Assembly (NCBI RefSeq): GCF_001043975.1
Contig: NZ_LABY01000052.1
Location: forward strand, 1-33,229
Direction: 5' to 3'
Source of the DNA: Methylobacterium variabile
Lineage (GTDB): Bacteria > Pseudomonadota > Alphaproteobacteria > Rhizobiales > Beijerinckiaceae
DNA length: 33,229 nt
The notes beneath the pieces were generated by a model. The model did no database searches and was not told the origin of the DNA. It saw only the letters and a program-made list of their open reading frames with translations. Shown here piece by piece: positions 7,641 to 16,515 of the stretch. The position numbers and the translations under genes were made by a program. Each line of letters starts with the position of its first letter. Within the stretch, counting starts at the first letter, position 1.

Positions 7641-8483
7641 ATGACGTCGTCCCCGCCCGCCGACCTCGCCGCCCTCCGGGCCGACATCGACCGCATCGAC
7701 GCCGCGATGCACGACCTGCTGATGGAGCGCGGCCGGATCATCGACCGGCTGATTGCCGTGAAGAAGACCTCGGCCTCTGGCTCCGCCTTCCGGCCCGGCC
7801 GCGAGGCCGCGATGATGCGGGTGATCGCCGAGCGCCACGGCGGCCTCCTGCCGCTCGACACGGTGGAGGGGATCTGGCGCGTCATCATCGCGACCTTCAC
7901 CTTCGTGCAGGCGCCGTTCGCGGTCCATGCCGACGTCTCGGGCGGCGACGCGCCGATGCGCGATTCCGCCCGCTTCCATTTCGGCTTCACGGTGCCCTAC
8001 CGGCCGCACCCGAGCGCCGCCGCGGTGATCGCCGCCGTCGCGGCCTCGCGGGGCGATCTCGGGATCTTCCGGCTCGACCAGGGGGTGACGGCGGGGGCCT
8101 GGTGGCGCCTGCTCGCCGGCCCGGGCCGCCCGAAGGTGATCGCCCGGATGCCCTTCATCGAGCGGCCCGGCCACCCGGCCGGCACCCCGGTCTTCTGCAT
8201 CAGCCGGCCCCTCGACGACCCGAGCGCGGCCCAGCGCGACTGGGTGCTCTACGCCGCCCATTTCGAGCGCTGGCGTGACGAGGCGGCGGAGGCGGTGGCC
8301 GACCTCGGCGGCGAGGTGGTGGCAAGCGCCGGCACCGGCGGGGGCCTGAGCCAGCTCCTGGCGCTCCCCGGCACGGTGAGCCCGGAGGAGGCGCGGGCGG
8401 CCCTCGCCGAGGCGGGGGCGACGCCGGGCGTCCTGGAGGAGGTCGGCAGCCACGCGGCCCGGTTCAGGGTGGGGGAGGCCTGA
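7641..8483 (+). CDS. Chorismate mutase-domain protein
   Basis: A 280-residue protein. Residues ~8-95 form an AroQ-type all-helical chorismate mutase domain: LRADIDRIDAAMHDLLMERG, then RIIDRLIAVKK and the AFRPGREAAMMRVIAERHGG segment, with arginines and a lysine at the spacing expected for binding chorismate. This domain converts chorismate to prephenate on the way to phenylalanine and tyrosine. The C-terminal ~185 residues (AVHADVSGGDAPMRDSARFH, SRGDLGIFRLDQGVTAGAWW, FCISRPLDDPS) are not a standard prephenate dehydratase or dehydrogenase that I recognise, although 'chorismate mutase' genes of this length occur in Rhizobiales. The gene diverges from metX. It ends before a strong hairpin at 8548-8573 and has no aromatic biosynthesis gene beside it. 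Confidence 0.82.
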   Translation: MTSSPPADLAALRADIDRIDAAMHDLLMERGRIIDRLIAVKKTSASGSAFRPGREAAMMRVIAERHGGLLPLDTVEGIWRVIIATFTFVQAPFAVHADVSGGDAPMRDSARFHFGFTVPYRPHPSAAAVIAAVAASRGDLGIFRLDQGVTAGAWWRLLAGPGRPKVIARMPFIERPGHPAGTPVFCISRPLDDPSAAQRDWVLYAAHFERWRDEAAEAVADLGGEVVASAGTGGGLSQLLALPGTVSPEEARAALAEAGATPGVLEEVGSHAARFRVGEA

Positions 8484-8547
8484 GAGATTTCCCTAGCGGC
8501 AGGGCTGCCGGAGGAGAGAATCCGGACAGGAATGGGTCCCGGTTTTC

Positions 8548-8573
8548 CCCTCTCCCCGCCTGCGGGGAGAGGG
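8548..8573. terminator. Bidirectional hairpin between convergent genes
   Basis: CCCTCTCCCCGC (8548-8559) and GCGGGGAGAGGG (8562-8573) form a perfect 12-bp inverted repeat with a 2-nt centre (CT). It lies between the stop of the chorismate mutase gene and the stop of the MFS gene, where a two-way terminator is expected. A TTTT at 8543-8546 serves the minus-strand transcript. GC-rich palindromes of this look are often dispersed repeats as well as terminators. Confidence 0.6.
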
Positions 8574-8585
8574 AGAGGCGGTGTG

Positions 8586-9932
8586 CTAGGCCGACACCCC
8601 CAGCCGCCGGTTGAGCGCCAGCGCCCCCAGCGTGCAGACCGCGCCCGACAGGAGGTAGACGCCGACCCAGGGCAGCCCGAGGCGGCTCGAGGCGTAGAGC
8701 GCCACCAGGGGGGCGAAGCCGGCGCCGACCAGCCAGGCGAGGTCGGAGGTCAACGCCGAGCCGGTGTAGCGGTATTTGGTGCCGAAATTCTCCGCGATGG
8801 CGCCGGAGCTCTGGCCGTAGGCGAGGCCCAGCAGCGCGAAGCCGATCACCACGAAGATCGTCTGCCCGGCCATGCTGTCGCCGAAGAGCAGCGGGGCGCC
8901 GATGCTGCCGAGGGCGAACAGGCCGATCAGCGCGGCGGCGAGCGCGATGGTGGAGCGGCGCCCGATCTGATCGGCGATCAGGCCCGACATCACGATCGTG
9001 ATCGCCGCGATGGCGGCGCCGGCGAGCTGCACCATCAGGAACTCGCCGACCGAGCGGCCGGTGAACAGGCTGATCCAGCTCACCGGGAACACCGTGACGA
9101 GGTGGAACAGGGCGTAGCAGGCGAGCGGCACGAAGGCGCCGACCAGGATGTCCCGGCCGCTGGTGCGCAGGGTGTCGAGAACCGGCTCCGGCTCGAGCTC
9201 GTCGGCCTCGAGCAGGCGGCGGAACTCCTCCGTGGCGACGAGGCGCAGGCGCGCGAACAGCGCCACGACGTTGATCGTGAAGGCGACGAAGAACGGGTAG
9301 CGCCAGCCGAAGCCCATGAAGTCGGCGTCCGAGAGCTGGAGCTCGAAGAACGCGAACAGCGCGCTCGCCAGCATGAAGCCGACCGGGGCGCCGAGCTGCG
9401 GCAGCATCGCGTACCAGCCGCGGCGGCTCTTCGGCGCGTTGAGGGCCAGGAGCGAGGCGAGCCCGTCCCAGGCGCCGCCCAGCGCCAGGCCCTGGCCGAT
9501 CCGGCACAGGGCGAGCAGCACCGCCGACCAGATGCCGATGGTCTCGTAGCCCGGCAGGAAGGCGATGAGGCAGGTCGAGGTGCCGAGCAGGAACAGCGCG
9601 ATGGTGAGCTTGGTGGCCCGGCCGTAGCGCCGGTCGACCGCCATGAACACCACCGAGCCGACCGGCCGCGCCACGAAGGCGAGGGCGAACAGCCCGAACG
9701 CGTACAGCGTGCCCGTCACCGGCTCGACCCACGGGAAGACGTGGCGCGGGAAGACCAGCACGCAGGCGAGGCCGAACACGAAGAAGTCGAAGAACTCCGA
9801 CGTGCGGCCGATGATGACGCCGAGGGCGATCTCGCCCGGCGCGACGTGGCCGGGCTCCGACGAGGCCAGGCGGGCATCCCGTTCCGGCTTGGAGGAGTTG
9901 GCGGCGGCGTCGTCCGCCGTGATCGTGGCCAT
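8586..9932 (-). CDS. MFS transporter, MHS (metabolite:H+ symporter) type
   Basis: A 448-residue inner-membrane transporter with 12 predicted helices. The MHS-subfamily signs are IGRTSEFFDFFVFG before and in helix 1, RPVGSVVFMAVDRRYGR in the helix 2-3 loop, LCRIGQGLALGGAWDG in helix 4, and GLIADQIGRRSTIAL between helices 8 and 9. Relatives include ProP, KgtP and ShiA, which take up osmolytes or organic acids with protons; the substrate here is unknown. FFDFF replaces the more usual EWYDFF. The ATG at 9932 is preceded by AGGA at 7 nt, so the longer frame that continues upstream is not used. It diverges from cyoA. Confidence 0.9.
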   Translation of the reverse strand: MATITADDAAANSSKPERDARLASSEPGHVAPGEIALGVIIGRTSEFFDFFVFGLACVLVFPRHVFPWVEPVTGTLYAFGLFALAFVARPVGSVVFMAVDRRYGRATKLTIALFLLGTSTCLIAFLPGYETIGIWSAVLLALCRIGQGLALGGAWDGLASLLALNAPKSRRGWYAMLPQLGAPVGFMLASALFAFFELQLSDADFMGFGWRYPFFVAFTINVVALFARLRLVATEEFRRLLEADELEPEPVLDTLRTSGRDILVGAFVPLACYALFHLVTVFPVSWISLFTGRSVGEFLMVQLAGAAIAAITIVMSGLIADQIGRRSTIALAAALIGLFALGSIGAPLLFGDSMAGQTIFVVIGFALLGLAYGQSSGAIAENFGTKYRYTGSALTSDLAWLVGAGFAPLVALYASSRLGLPWVGVYLLSGAVCTLGALALNRRLGVSA

Positions 9933-9944
9933 ATCGGAATCCTG

Positions 9945-10015
9945 CTTCGTCACTCTTACGAAGGCCCCTTCCTTAGAGGAGAACCGCCCCCGAGGGGGCC
10001 TGGACAAAACGTCCA
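9945..10015. promoter_or_regulatory. Small palindromes in the MFS / cyoA divergent spacer
   Basis: The 146-nt spacer holds two short inverted repeats: CTTCGT (9945-9950) with ACGAAG (9958-9963), close to the MFS start, and TGGAC (10001-10005) with GTCCA (10011-10015), about 65 nt before cyoA. Either could be an operator. I see no convincing -35/-10 pair for cyoA and no clear match to the RegA consensus. Confidence 0.25.
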
Positions 10016-10078
10016 ATGCCGCAGGCTGCCCAGCCGGCGTACAGGACAGGAGCCGCAAGCTGATCGTCCGGGCTGCCC

Positions 10079-11200
10079 GTGAGACATTTACGCCTCCTCC
10101 TCCTCCCGCTCCTCCTCCTCGCCGGAGGATGCAACGCCGTGCTGCTGTCGCCCTCCGGCGACGTGGCGCTCCAGCAGCGTAACCTGCTGATCGCCTCCAC
10201 GGTCTTGATGCTCCTCATCATCGTGCCGGTGATGGCGCTGACCGTCGCCTTCGCGTGGCACTACCGCGAGGGCAACAAGAAGGCCGTCTACGACCCGAAC
10301 TTCCACCACTCGACCGGGCTCGAGGTGGTGATCTGGTCGGCGCCGCTCCTGATCATCGTGGCGCTCGGCGCGCTCACCTGGCTTGGCACCCACCTGCTCG
10401 ATCCCTACCGGCCCGTCAGCCGCATCAGCGCCTCGAAGCCGATCGTGTCGAGTGTCGGCGACCCGATGGTCTCGGGCAAGCCCCTGGTGATCCAGGTCGT
10501 CGCCCTCGACTGGAAATGGCTCTTCCTCTACCCCGAGCAGGGCATCGCCTCGCTCAACGAGGTCGCGGCCCCGGTCGACCGGCCGATCGAGTTCCGCATC
10601 ACCTCCTCCTCGGTGATGAACTCGCTCTTCATCCCGGCGCTGGCCGGCCAGATCTACGCCATGCCGGGCATGCAGACGCGGCTCAATGCCGTGATCAACC
10701 ACGCCGGCGACTACGAGGGCTTCTCCGCCAACTACAGCGGCGCCGGATTCTCGCACATGCGCTTCACCTTCAAGGGCGTCGACGAGGGCGGTTTCAGCGC
10801 CTGGGTCGACAAGGTCCGCAAGGACGGTGGCGCGCTCTCCCGCACGGACTACCTGAAGCTCGAGCGGCCGAGCGAGAAGGAGCCGGTGCGCTACTACAAC
10901 GCCGTCGACGACGGCCTCTACGACGCGATCCTCAACATGTGCGTCGACCGCACCAAGATGTGCATGCACGACATGGCGGCGATCGACGCCCGGGGCGGCG
11001 GCGGCCGCGAGGGCATCCACACCGTCATGCGCCTCACCTACGACAAGGCCGTCCGTCGCGGCACCGGCGCGACCCAGCAGGCCACCTTCGTGACGGCGCT
11101 CTGCACCCCCGCCGACGCCTACGGCCTCGGCACCACGTCGGCCGCCAGGTCCCCGGATGGCAAGTCCCCGGCGACCGCTGCGACGCCCCGTCTGAACTGA
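10079..11200 (+). CDS. cyoA: Cytochrome o ubiquinol oxidase subunit II
   Basis: A 373-residue membrane-anchored lipoprotein, subunit II of a bo3-type quinol oxidase. Residues 1-18 form a lipoprotein signal peptide (LLLLPLLLLAGGC, lipidated Cys18). Two membrane helices follow at about 38-60 and 88-108, then the periplasmic cupredoxin domain (VVALDWKWLFLYPEQGIA, SSVMNSLFIPALAGQIYAMP, FSANYSGAGFSHMRF). The CuA-binding cysteines of cytochrome c oxidases are absent, so electrons come from quinol. A C-terminal domain with KMCMHD and a Ser/Thr/Pro-rich tail is longer than in E. coli CyoA. The start is a GTG at 10079 with no good ribosome site, but it gives a perfect lipoprotein leader. First gene of cyoABCD-SURF1. 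Confidence 0.95.
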   Translation: MRHLRLLLLPLLLLAGGCNAVLLSPSGDVALQQRNLLIASTVLMLLIIVPVMALTVAFAWHYREGNKKAVYDPNFHHSTGLEVVIWSAPLLIIVALGALTWLGTHLLDPYRPVSRISASKPIVSSVGDPMVSGKPLVIQVVALDWKWLFLYPEQGIASLNEVAAPVDRPIEFRITSSSVMNSLFIPALAGQIYAMPGMQTRLNAVINHAGDYEGFSANYSGAGFSHMRFTFKGVDEGGFSAWVDKVRKDGGALSRTDYLKLERPSEKEPVRYYNAVDDGLYDAILNMCVDRTKMCMHDMAAIDARGGGGREGIHTVMRLTYDKAVRRGTGATQQATFVTALCTPADAYGLGTTSAARSPDGKSPATAATPRLN

Positions 11201-11242
11201 GAGCCCGGACCCCGCAGGCTGTCCCGTAATCCAGGCTGACCC

Positions 11243-13288
11243 ATGAACTCCGAGCACAATCCGATCGAAGCCTACCCGCACTGGTGGCGGCTGCTGTTCG
11301 GCCGCTTCACCCTCGAATCCCTGCCCCTCCACGAGCCGATCGTGGTGGTGACCTTCCTGGGCGTGGCCCTCGGCGGCCTCGTCATCCTCGGCGCGCTCAC
11401 CCGCTACAAGCTGTGGGGCCCGCTCTGGCGCGACTGGCTGACCAGCGTCGACCACAAGAAGATCGGGATCATGTACATGATCCTCGGCCTCGTCATGCTG
11501 CTGCGCGGCTTCGCCGACGCGCTGATGATGCGCGCCCAGCAGGCGATCGCCCATGGCGGCGCTGAGGGCTACCTGCCGCCGCACCACTACGATCAGATCT
11601 TCACCGCCCACGGCGTGATCATGATCTTCTTCGTGGCGATGCCGCTGGTCACCGGGCTGATGAACTTCGTGGTGCCGCTGCAGATCGGCGCCCGCGACGT
11701 CGCCTTCCCGTTCCTCAACAACTTCAGCTTCTGGATGACCGCCAGCGGCGCCATCCTGATCATGATGTCGCTGTTCGTCGGCGAGTTCGCGGCGACCGGC
11801 TGGCTGGCCTACCCGCCGCTGTCGAACATCGCGTACTCACCGAGCGTCGGCGTCGACTACTACATCTGGGCGCTGCAGATCGCCGGCGTCGGCACAACGT
11901 TGTCGGGCGTCAACCTGATCGCCACCATCGTCAAGATGCGGGCTCCCGGCATGTCGATGATGAAGATGCCGGTCTTCACCTGGACCTCGCTCTGCACCAA
12001 TGTCCTGATCGTCGCCTCCTTCCCGGTGCTCGGCGCCGTCCTGGCGCTGCTCACCCTCGACCGCTACGTCGGCACCAACTTCTTCACGAACGATCTCGGC
12101 GGCAACCCGATGATGTACGTGAACCTGATCTGGATCTGGGGCCACCCCGAGGTCTACATCCTGGTGCTGCCGGCCTTCGGCATCTTCTCCGAGGTGGTCT
12201 CGACCTACTGCGGCAAGCGCCTGTTCGGCTACGCCTCGATGGTCTACGCCACGGTCGTCATCACCATCCTGTCCTACCTGGTCTGGCTGCACCACTTCTT
12301 CACCATGGGGTCGGGGGCGAGCGTCAACTCGTTCTTCGGCATCACCACGATGATCATCTCGATCCCGACGGGCGCGAAGATCTTCAACTGGCTGTTCACG
12401 ATGTATCGCGGCCGCATCCGCTTCGAGCTGCCGATGATGTGGACGGTCGCCTTCATGCTGACCTTCGTCATCGGCGGCATGACCGGCGTGCTGCTGGCCG
12501 TGCCCCCGGCGGACTTCGTGCTGCACAACTCGCTGTTCCTGGTGGCGCACTTCCACAACGTGATCATCGGCGGCGTGCTGTTCGGTCTGTTCGCCGGCAT
12601 CTACTACTGGTGGCCGAAGGCCTTCGGCTTCCGGCTCGACCCGTTCTGGGGCAAGGTCTCGTTCTGGTGCTGGGTGGTCGGCTTCTGGGTCGCCTTCATG
12701 CCGCTCTACATCCTCGGCCTGATGGGCGTGACCCGGCGCCTGAGCTCCTTCGCCGACACCTCGCTCCAGCCCCTGTTCGTGATCGCGGCCTTCGGCGCCG
12801 TCCTGATCGCCGCCGGCATCGCCGCGATGATCATCCAGATCGCGGTCAGCGTCCTGCGGCGCGAGCAGCTCGCCGACCTCACCGGCGATCCCTGGGGTGG
12901 CCGCACCCTCGAATGGGCGACCTCCTCGCCGCCCCCGGCCTACAACTTCGCCTTCACGCCCATGGTGCATGACGGCGACGCTTGGTGGGACATGAAGAGC
13001 CGCGGCTACAAGCGTCCGCTGGAGGGCTACAAGGCCATCCACATGCCGAAGAACACCGGCGCGGGGATCATCATCCCGGCCATCGCCACGGTCTTCGGCG
13101 TCGCCATGATCTGGCACGTCTGGTGGCTCGCGGTGATCTCCTTCGCGGGCGTGATCGCGGCGACCATCATCCACACCTTCAACTACGACCGCGACTACTA
13201 CATCCCCGCCGACGAGGTCGCGCAAACAGAGGATGAGCGCACCCGCGCGCTCGCCCTCGCCCCGGCCGCCACCCCCGCAGGCGCCTGA
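11243..13288 (+). CDS. cyoB: Cytochrome o ubiquinol oxidase subunit I
   Basis: A 681-residue, roughly 15-helix catalytic subunit that oxidises ubiquinol, reduces O2 to water and pumps protons. It aligns closely with E. coli CyoB along its length. The quinone-site residues are present as Arg88 and Asp92 in [11 protein letters not shown], and His115 and Gln118 in PPHHYDQIF (E. coli R71, D75, H98, Q101). Heme and CuB ligands are visible in [10 protein letters not shown] (His123), [27 protein letters not shown] and [11 protein letters not shown]. The tail [20 protein letters not shown] is also typical. The ATG at 11243 lies 42 nt after cyoA, with AGG 7 nt before it. Confidence 0.98.
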   Translation: MNSEHNPIEAYPHWWRLLFGRFTLESLPLHEPIVVVTFLGVALGGLVILGALTRYKLWGPLWRDWLTSVDHKKIGIMYMILGLVMLLRGFADALMMRAQQAIAHGGAEGYLPPHHYDQIFTAHGVIMIFFVAMPLVTGLMNFVVPLQIGARDVAFPFLNNFSFWMTASGAILIMMSLFVGEFAATGWLAYPPLSNIAYSPSVGVDYYIWALQIAGVGTTLSGVNLIATIVKMRAPGMSMMKMPVFTWTSLCTNVLIVASFPVLGAVLALLTLDRYVGTNFFTNDLGGNPMMYVNLIWIWGHPEVYILVLPAFGIFSEVVSTYCGKRLFGYASMVYATVVITILSYLVWLHHFFTMGSGASVNSFFGITTMIISIPTGAKIFNWLFTMYRGRIRFELPMMWTVAFMLTFVIGGMTGVLLAVPPADFVLHNSLFLVAHFHNVIIGGVLFGLFAGIYYWWPKAFGFRLDPFWGKVSFWCWVVGFWVAFMPLYILGLMGVTRRLSSFADTSLQPLFVIAAFGAVLIAAGIAAMIIQIAVSVLRREQLADLTGDPWGGRTLEWATSSPPPAYNFAFTPMVHDGDAWWDMKSRGYKRPLEGYKAIHMPKNTGAGIIIPAIATVFGVAMIWHVWWLAVISFAGVIAATIIHTFNYDRDYYIPADEVAQTEDERTRALALAPAATPAGA

Positions 13289-13299
13289 GGAAACCCGCC

Positions 13300-13932
13300 A
13301 TGGCACAGTCACAGTCGGTCACGGCGAGCGACGCCGAACTGCACTTCTACGTCGCCGACGACGAGCATGGCCACGCCGAGGGCGGGACCATGCTCGGGTT
13401 CTGGCTCTACCTGATGAGCGACTGCCTGATCTTCGCGATCCTGTTCGCGACGTACGGCGTGCTCGGACGGAACTACGCGGCGGGCCCGTCCGGGGCGGAC
13501 CTGTTCGACCTCAAGCTCGTGGCGGTGAACACCGCCATGCTCCTGTTCTCCTCCATCACCTATGGCTTCGCCATGCTGGAGATGGAGAAGGGCGACCAGC
13601 GGATGACGCAGCGCTGGCTGGCGATCACCGGGGCCTTCGGCCTCGCGTTCATCTGCCTCGAGCTCTACGAGTTCGCCCACCTGATCCACGAGGGCGCGAC
13701 GCCCCAGCGCAGCGCCTTCCTGTCCTCGTTCTTCACCCTGGTGGGCACGCACGGCCTGCACGTCACCTTCGGGTTGATCTGGCTCGTGACCCTGATGGTG
13801 CAGGTGCACCAGCGCGGCCTGATCCAGGCCAACCGCCGCCGGCTGATGTGCCTGAGCATGTTCTGGCACTTCCTCGACGTGATCTGGATCGGCGTCTTCA
13901 CCTTCGTCTACCTGATGGGGTCCCTGAAATGA
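13300..13932 (+). CDS. cyoC: Cytochrome o ubiquinol oxidase subunit III
   Basis: A 210-residue inner-membrane protein with five helices, of the heme-copper oxidase subunit III family in its short quinol-oxidase form. Recognisable segments are MLGFWLYLMSDCLIFAILFA, LLFSSITYGFAMLEMEKGD, FICLELYEFAHLIHEG, LVGTHGLHVTFGLIW and FWHFLDVIWIGVFTFVYLMG. It has no redox centre; subunit III stabilises subunit I and proton uptake. GAGGAAA precedes the ATG by 6 nt. The stop overlaps the cyoD start (ATGA). Confidence 0.97.
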   Translation: MAQSQSVTASDAELHFYVADDEHGHAEGGTMLGFWLYLMSDCLIFAILFATYGVLGRNYAAGPSGADLFDLKLVAVNTAMLLFSSITYGFAMLEMEKGDQRMTQRWLAITGAFGLAFICLELYEFAHLIHEGATPQRSAFLSSFFTLVGTHGLHVTFGLIWLVTLMVQVHQRGLIQANRRRLMCLSMFWHFLDVIWIGVFTFVYLMGSLK

Positions 13933-14324
13933 GCGCCCGCGCTCCCGCATCCGACGACGTCCACGTCGAGGTGGTCCACGACCACCACGAGGCCGGCCAC
14001 GGCTCGCGCCGGGGCTACATCACCGGCTTCGTCCTGTCGGTGATCCTGACGGCGATCCCGTTCTGGCTGGTGATGGCCGAGGTCTTCACGGATACCCGCG
14101 TGACCTCGCTCGTCATCATGGCCTTCGCGGTGGTGCAGATCGTGGTCCACATGATCTACTTCCTGCACATGAACGCGCACTCGGAAGGCGGCTGGACCAT
14201 GATGGCGCTGATCTTCACGGTCGTCCTGGTCGTGATCGCGCTCGCGGGCTCGCTCTGGGTGATGTACCACCTCAACACCAACATGATGCCGATGTCGCCG
14301 GGCGACATGCGCAACATGCCGTGA
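13929..14324 (+). CDS. cyoD: Cytochrome o ubiquinol oxidase subunit IV
   Basis: A 131-residue protein with three membrane helices, matching the CyoD family: GYITGFVLSVILTAIPFWLV, SLVIMAFAVVQIVVHMIYFL with HMN right after it, and MMALIFTVVLVVIALAGSLW. The His-rich N terminus (HVEVVHDHHEAGHG) and Met-rich C terminus (NMMPMSPGDMRNM) could bind copper, but that is speculation. CyoD helps assemble CuB and subunit I. The ATG at 13929 overlaps the cyoC stop, and its own stop overlaps the SURF1 start (GTGA). cyoE (heme O synthase), which often follows here, is absent from this operon. Confidence 0.96.
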   Translation: MSARAPASDDVHVEVVHDHHEAGHGSRRGYITGFVLSVILTAIPFWLVMAEVFTDTRVTSLVIMAFAVVQIVVHMIYFLHMNAHSEGGWTMMALIFTVVLVVIALAGSLWVMYHLNTNMMPMSPGDMRNMP

Positions 14325-15067
14325 CGGGGACCTCCGACGGTCCGCATTCCCCGGCCGGGGCGGCTGCGCCGTCCCGGCCGAAGCGCCTCCTGCTGGTCGC
14401 GCTCTCGTTCCTGGCGGCGGCCGTGTTCAGCGCGCTGGGGGCCTGGCAGGTCGAGCGCCGGGCCTGGAAGCTCGACCTCATCGCCCGCGTCGAGGCGCGC
14501 CTCGCCGCAGCCCCGGTCCCGGCGCCCGGCCGGGCCGCGTGGCCCACCCTCTCCCGCGACGCCGACGAGTACCGCCGCGTGACGGTCCGGGGCCGCTTTC
14601 TCCCCGACCGCGCGGCCCGCGCGATGGCGGTGACCGAGAAGGGGGCCGGGTCCTGGCTCCTCGTGCCCCTCGTCACCGCGACCGGCGACACGATCCTCGT
14701 CAACCGCGGCTTCGCGCCGCCCGACTGGCAGGCTCCCTCCGGGGACGGGGAGGGGACCGTGACGGTGACCGGCCTCCTGCGCATGCCCGAGCCCGGTGGC
14801 GGCTTCCTGCGCAGCAACGACCCCGCCCACGATCGCTGGTACTCCCGCGACGTGGCGGCGATCGCGGATGCCAGGGGGCTCGGCCCGGTGGCGCCGTACT
14901 TCATCGATGCCGACGCCTCCGGCAACGGCCCGGGGCGGCCGGTCGGCGGGCTCACCGTCGTGGCGTTCCGCAATCACCATCTCATCTACGCGCTGACCTG
15001 GTTCGGCCTCGCGGCGATGGCGGGGTATGGGGCCTATCGGGCGTTGCGCGAGGCGCCGCCACGGTGA
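14321..15067 (+). CDS. SURF1 family oxidase assembly protein
   Basis: A 248-residue inner-membrane protein of the SURF1/Shy1 family. A proline-rich cytoplasmic leader is followed by helix 1 (RLLLVALSFLAAAVFSALGA), which runs into the signature GAWQVERRAWKLDLI. A periplasmic domain then includes FLPDRAARAMAV and ILVNRGFAPPDW, and the second helix carries the closing signature HHLIYALTWFGLAAMAGYGA. SURF1 helps insert heme into heme-copper oxidases. The GTG start at 14321 overlaps the cyoD stop, so it is translated with the cyo operon, and a role in assembling this quinol oxidase is the natural reading. Possible target swapping with an aa3 oxidase elsewhere in the genome cannot be judged here. 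Confidence 0.93.
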   Translation: MTGTSDGPHSPAGAAAPSRPKRLLLVALSFLAAAVFSALGAWQVERRAWKLDLIARVEARLAAAPVPAPGRAAWPTLSRDADEYRRVTVRGRFLPDRAARAMAVTEKGAGSWLLVPLVTATGDTILVNRGFAPPDWQAPSGDGEGTVTVTGLLRMPEPGGGFLRSNDPAHDRWYSRDVAAIADARGLGPVAPYFIDADASGNGPGRPVGGLTVVAFRNHHLIYALTWFGLAAMAGYGAYRALREAPPR

Positions 15068-15100
15068 ACGACGCTGTTCCGGAAGGGGCGCACCCAAATT

Positions 15101-15122
15101 CCTCCCGGGCAGGGGCGGGAGG
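15101..15122 (+). promoter_or_regulatory. Hairpin covering the likely regB ribosome-binding site
   Basis: CCTCCCG (15101-15107) pairs with CGGGAGG (15116-15122) across an 8-nt loop. The right arm contains GGAGG (15118-15122), the only strong Shine-Dalgarno-like run before regB. The hairpin could limit regB translation or act as a weak terminator after the cyo-SURF1 operon. It is followed by only three T residues. Confidence 0.35.
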
Positions 15123-15149
15123 GTTTCTGCGCGCGTGAACGGTGACCGC

Positions 15150-16514
15150 ATGACAGACTGGGCTGACCTGCGCCGGACCGCCCGCGAGACCCTGGCCGGG
15201 GCGGCGCGCCGCCTCGGCGCCGGCAGGCCGGCAGGCCTCGCTGCGCCCGGCACCCTCGAGGACCACGACGGCGGACGCCAGAACCTCCTGCTCCTGGTGC
15301 AGCTGCGCTGGATCGCGGTGGCGGGCCAGGTCGTCACCATCGCGGTGGCGCAGGCGGGACTCGGCATCGCGCTGCCGCTCGGCCCGATGGCGGTCGTGCT
15401 GGTGGGGCTCGTCGTCCTCAACCTCGTCAGCCTCAGCTGGATCGCCCGCGGCGGCAGCGTCACGGAGGGCGTGCTGTTCGTGGCGCTCCTCCTCGACGTC
15501 GTGGCCCTGACGGCGCAGCTCTACCTGAGCGGCGGCGCCACCAACCCGTTCACCTCGCTCTTCCTGCTCCAGCTCACCCTGGCGGCGGTGCTGCTCAGCA
15601 GCCGGGCGACGATCGGCCTCGTGGCGCTCACCACCGCCTCCCTCGGGGTGCTGCTCCTGTCCTACCGGCCGCTGGTGCTGCCGCAGGGCGGCGAGAACGA
15701 GCTGTTTCGGCTCTACCTCGTCGGCATGCTGGTGGCGTTCGTGATCGACGCGGCGCTCATCGCGGTGTTCGTCACCCGCGTCTCGCGCAACCTGCGCGAG
15801 CAGGACGCGCGCCTCGCCGCCATGCGCCAGCGGGCGGCGGAGGAGGACCACATCGTCCGCATGGGCCTGCTCGCCTCGGGCGCGGCGCATGAGCTGGGCA
15901 CGCCGCTGTCGTCGCTCTCGGTGATCCTCGGGGACTGGCGCCGGATGCCGGAGCTCACCGCCTCGGCCGAGATCGCCCGCGAGATCGAGGAGATGCAGGA
16001 GGCGGTGGGCCGCTGCAAGGCGATCGTCACCGGCATCCTGCTCGCGGCCGGCGCCGCCCGCGGGGAGGCGCCGCATCTCACGAGCGTGCGCACCTTCGTG
16101 ACCGAACTCGTCGGCGAGTGGCGGCGCATGCATGCCTGCTTCGGACTGCAGGTCCGCGACGAGTTCGGCGAGGACGAGGAGATCGTCTCCGACACCGCCC
16201 TGAAGCAGGTGGTGTTCAACGTCCTCGACAACGCCCTCGACATGTCGCCGCGCTTCGTCGAGCTGGCGGTCTCCCGCGAGGGCGACGCCCTGCGGCTCTC
16301 GGTCACCGACCGCGGCCCGGGTTTCGCGCCCGAGATGTTGGCGCGGCTCGGCCAGCCCTATACATCGAGCAAGGGGCGCCTCGGCGGCGGGCTCGGGCTG
16401 TTCCTCGTCGTCAACGTCGTGCGCAAGCTCGGCGGCACGGTGGAGGCCCGCAACCGCAGCCACGGAGGCGCCGTCGTGACCATCAGCCTGCCGCTCTCGA
16501 GCCTGACGGTGTGA
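15150..16514 (+). CDS. regB: Redox-sensing histidine kinase, RegB/PrrB/ActS family
   Basis: A 454-residue membrane sensor kinase. Six hydrophobic helices at about 45-210 carry the RegB signature GGATNPF (128-134), implicated in ubiquinone sensing. The H-box has the phospho-accepting His247 (GAAHELGTPLSSLS). The redox-active cysteine region is conserved as AVGRCKAIV (Cys289). The N-box (VFNVLDNALDMSP) and the glycine boxes (DRGPGFAPEML, GGGLGLFLV) complete the ATPase. RegB autophosphorylates when the quinone pool is reduced and passes phosphate to RegA. A GTG at 15135 in the same frame is an alternative start, 12 nt after GGAGG. It follows the SURF1 gene by 82 nt and is followed by regA after 1 nt. 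Confidence 0.95.
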   Translation: MTDWADLRRTARETLAGAARRLGAGRPAGLAAPGTLEDHDGGRQNLLLLVQLRWIAVAGQVVTIAVAQAGLGIALPLGPMAVVLVGLVVLNLVSLSWIARGGSVTEGVLFVALLLDVVALTAQLYLSGGATNPFTSLFLLQLTLAAVLLSSRATIGLVALTTASLGVLLLSYRPLVLPQGGENELFRLYLVGMLVAFVIDAALIAVFVTRVSRNLREQDARLAAMRQRAAEEDHIVRMGLLASGAAHELGTPLSSLSVILGDWRRMPELTASAEIAREIEEMQEAVGRCKAIVTGILLAAGAARGEAPHLTSVRTFVTELVGEWRRMHACFGLQVRDEFGEDEEIVSDTALKQVVFNVLDNALDMSPRFVELAVSREGDALRLSVTDRGPGFAPEMLARLGQPYTSSKGRLGGGLGLFLVVNVVRKLGGTVEARNRSHGGAVVTISLPLSSLTV

Positions 16515-16515
16515 G

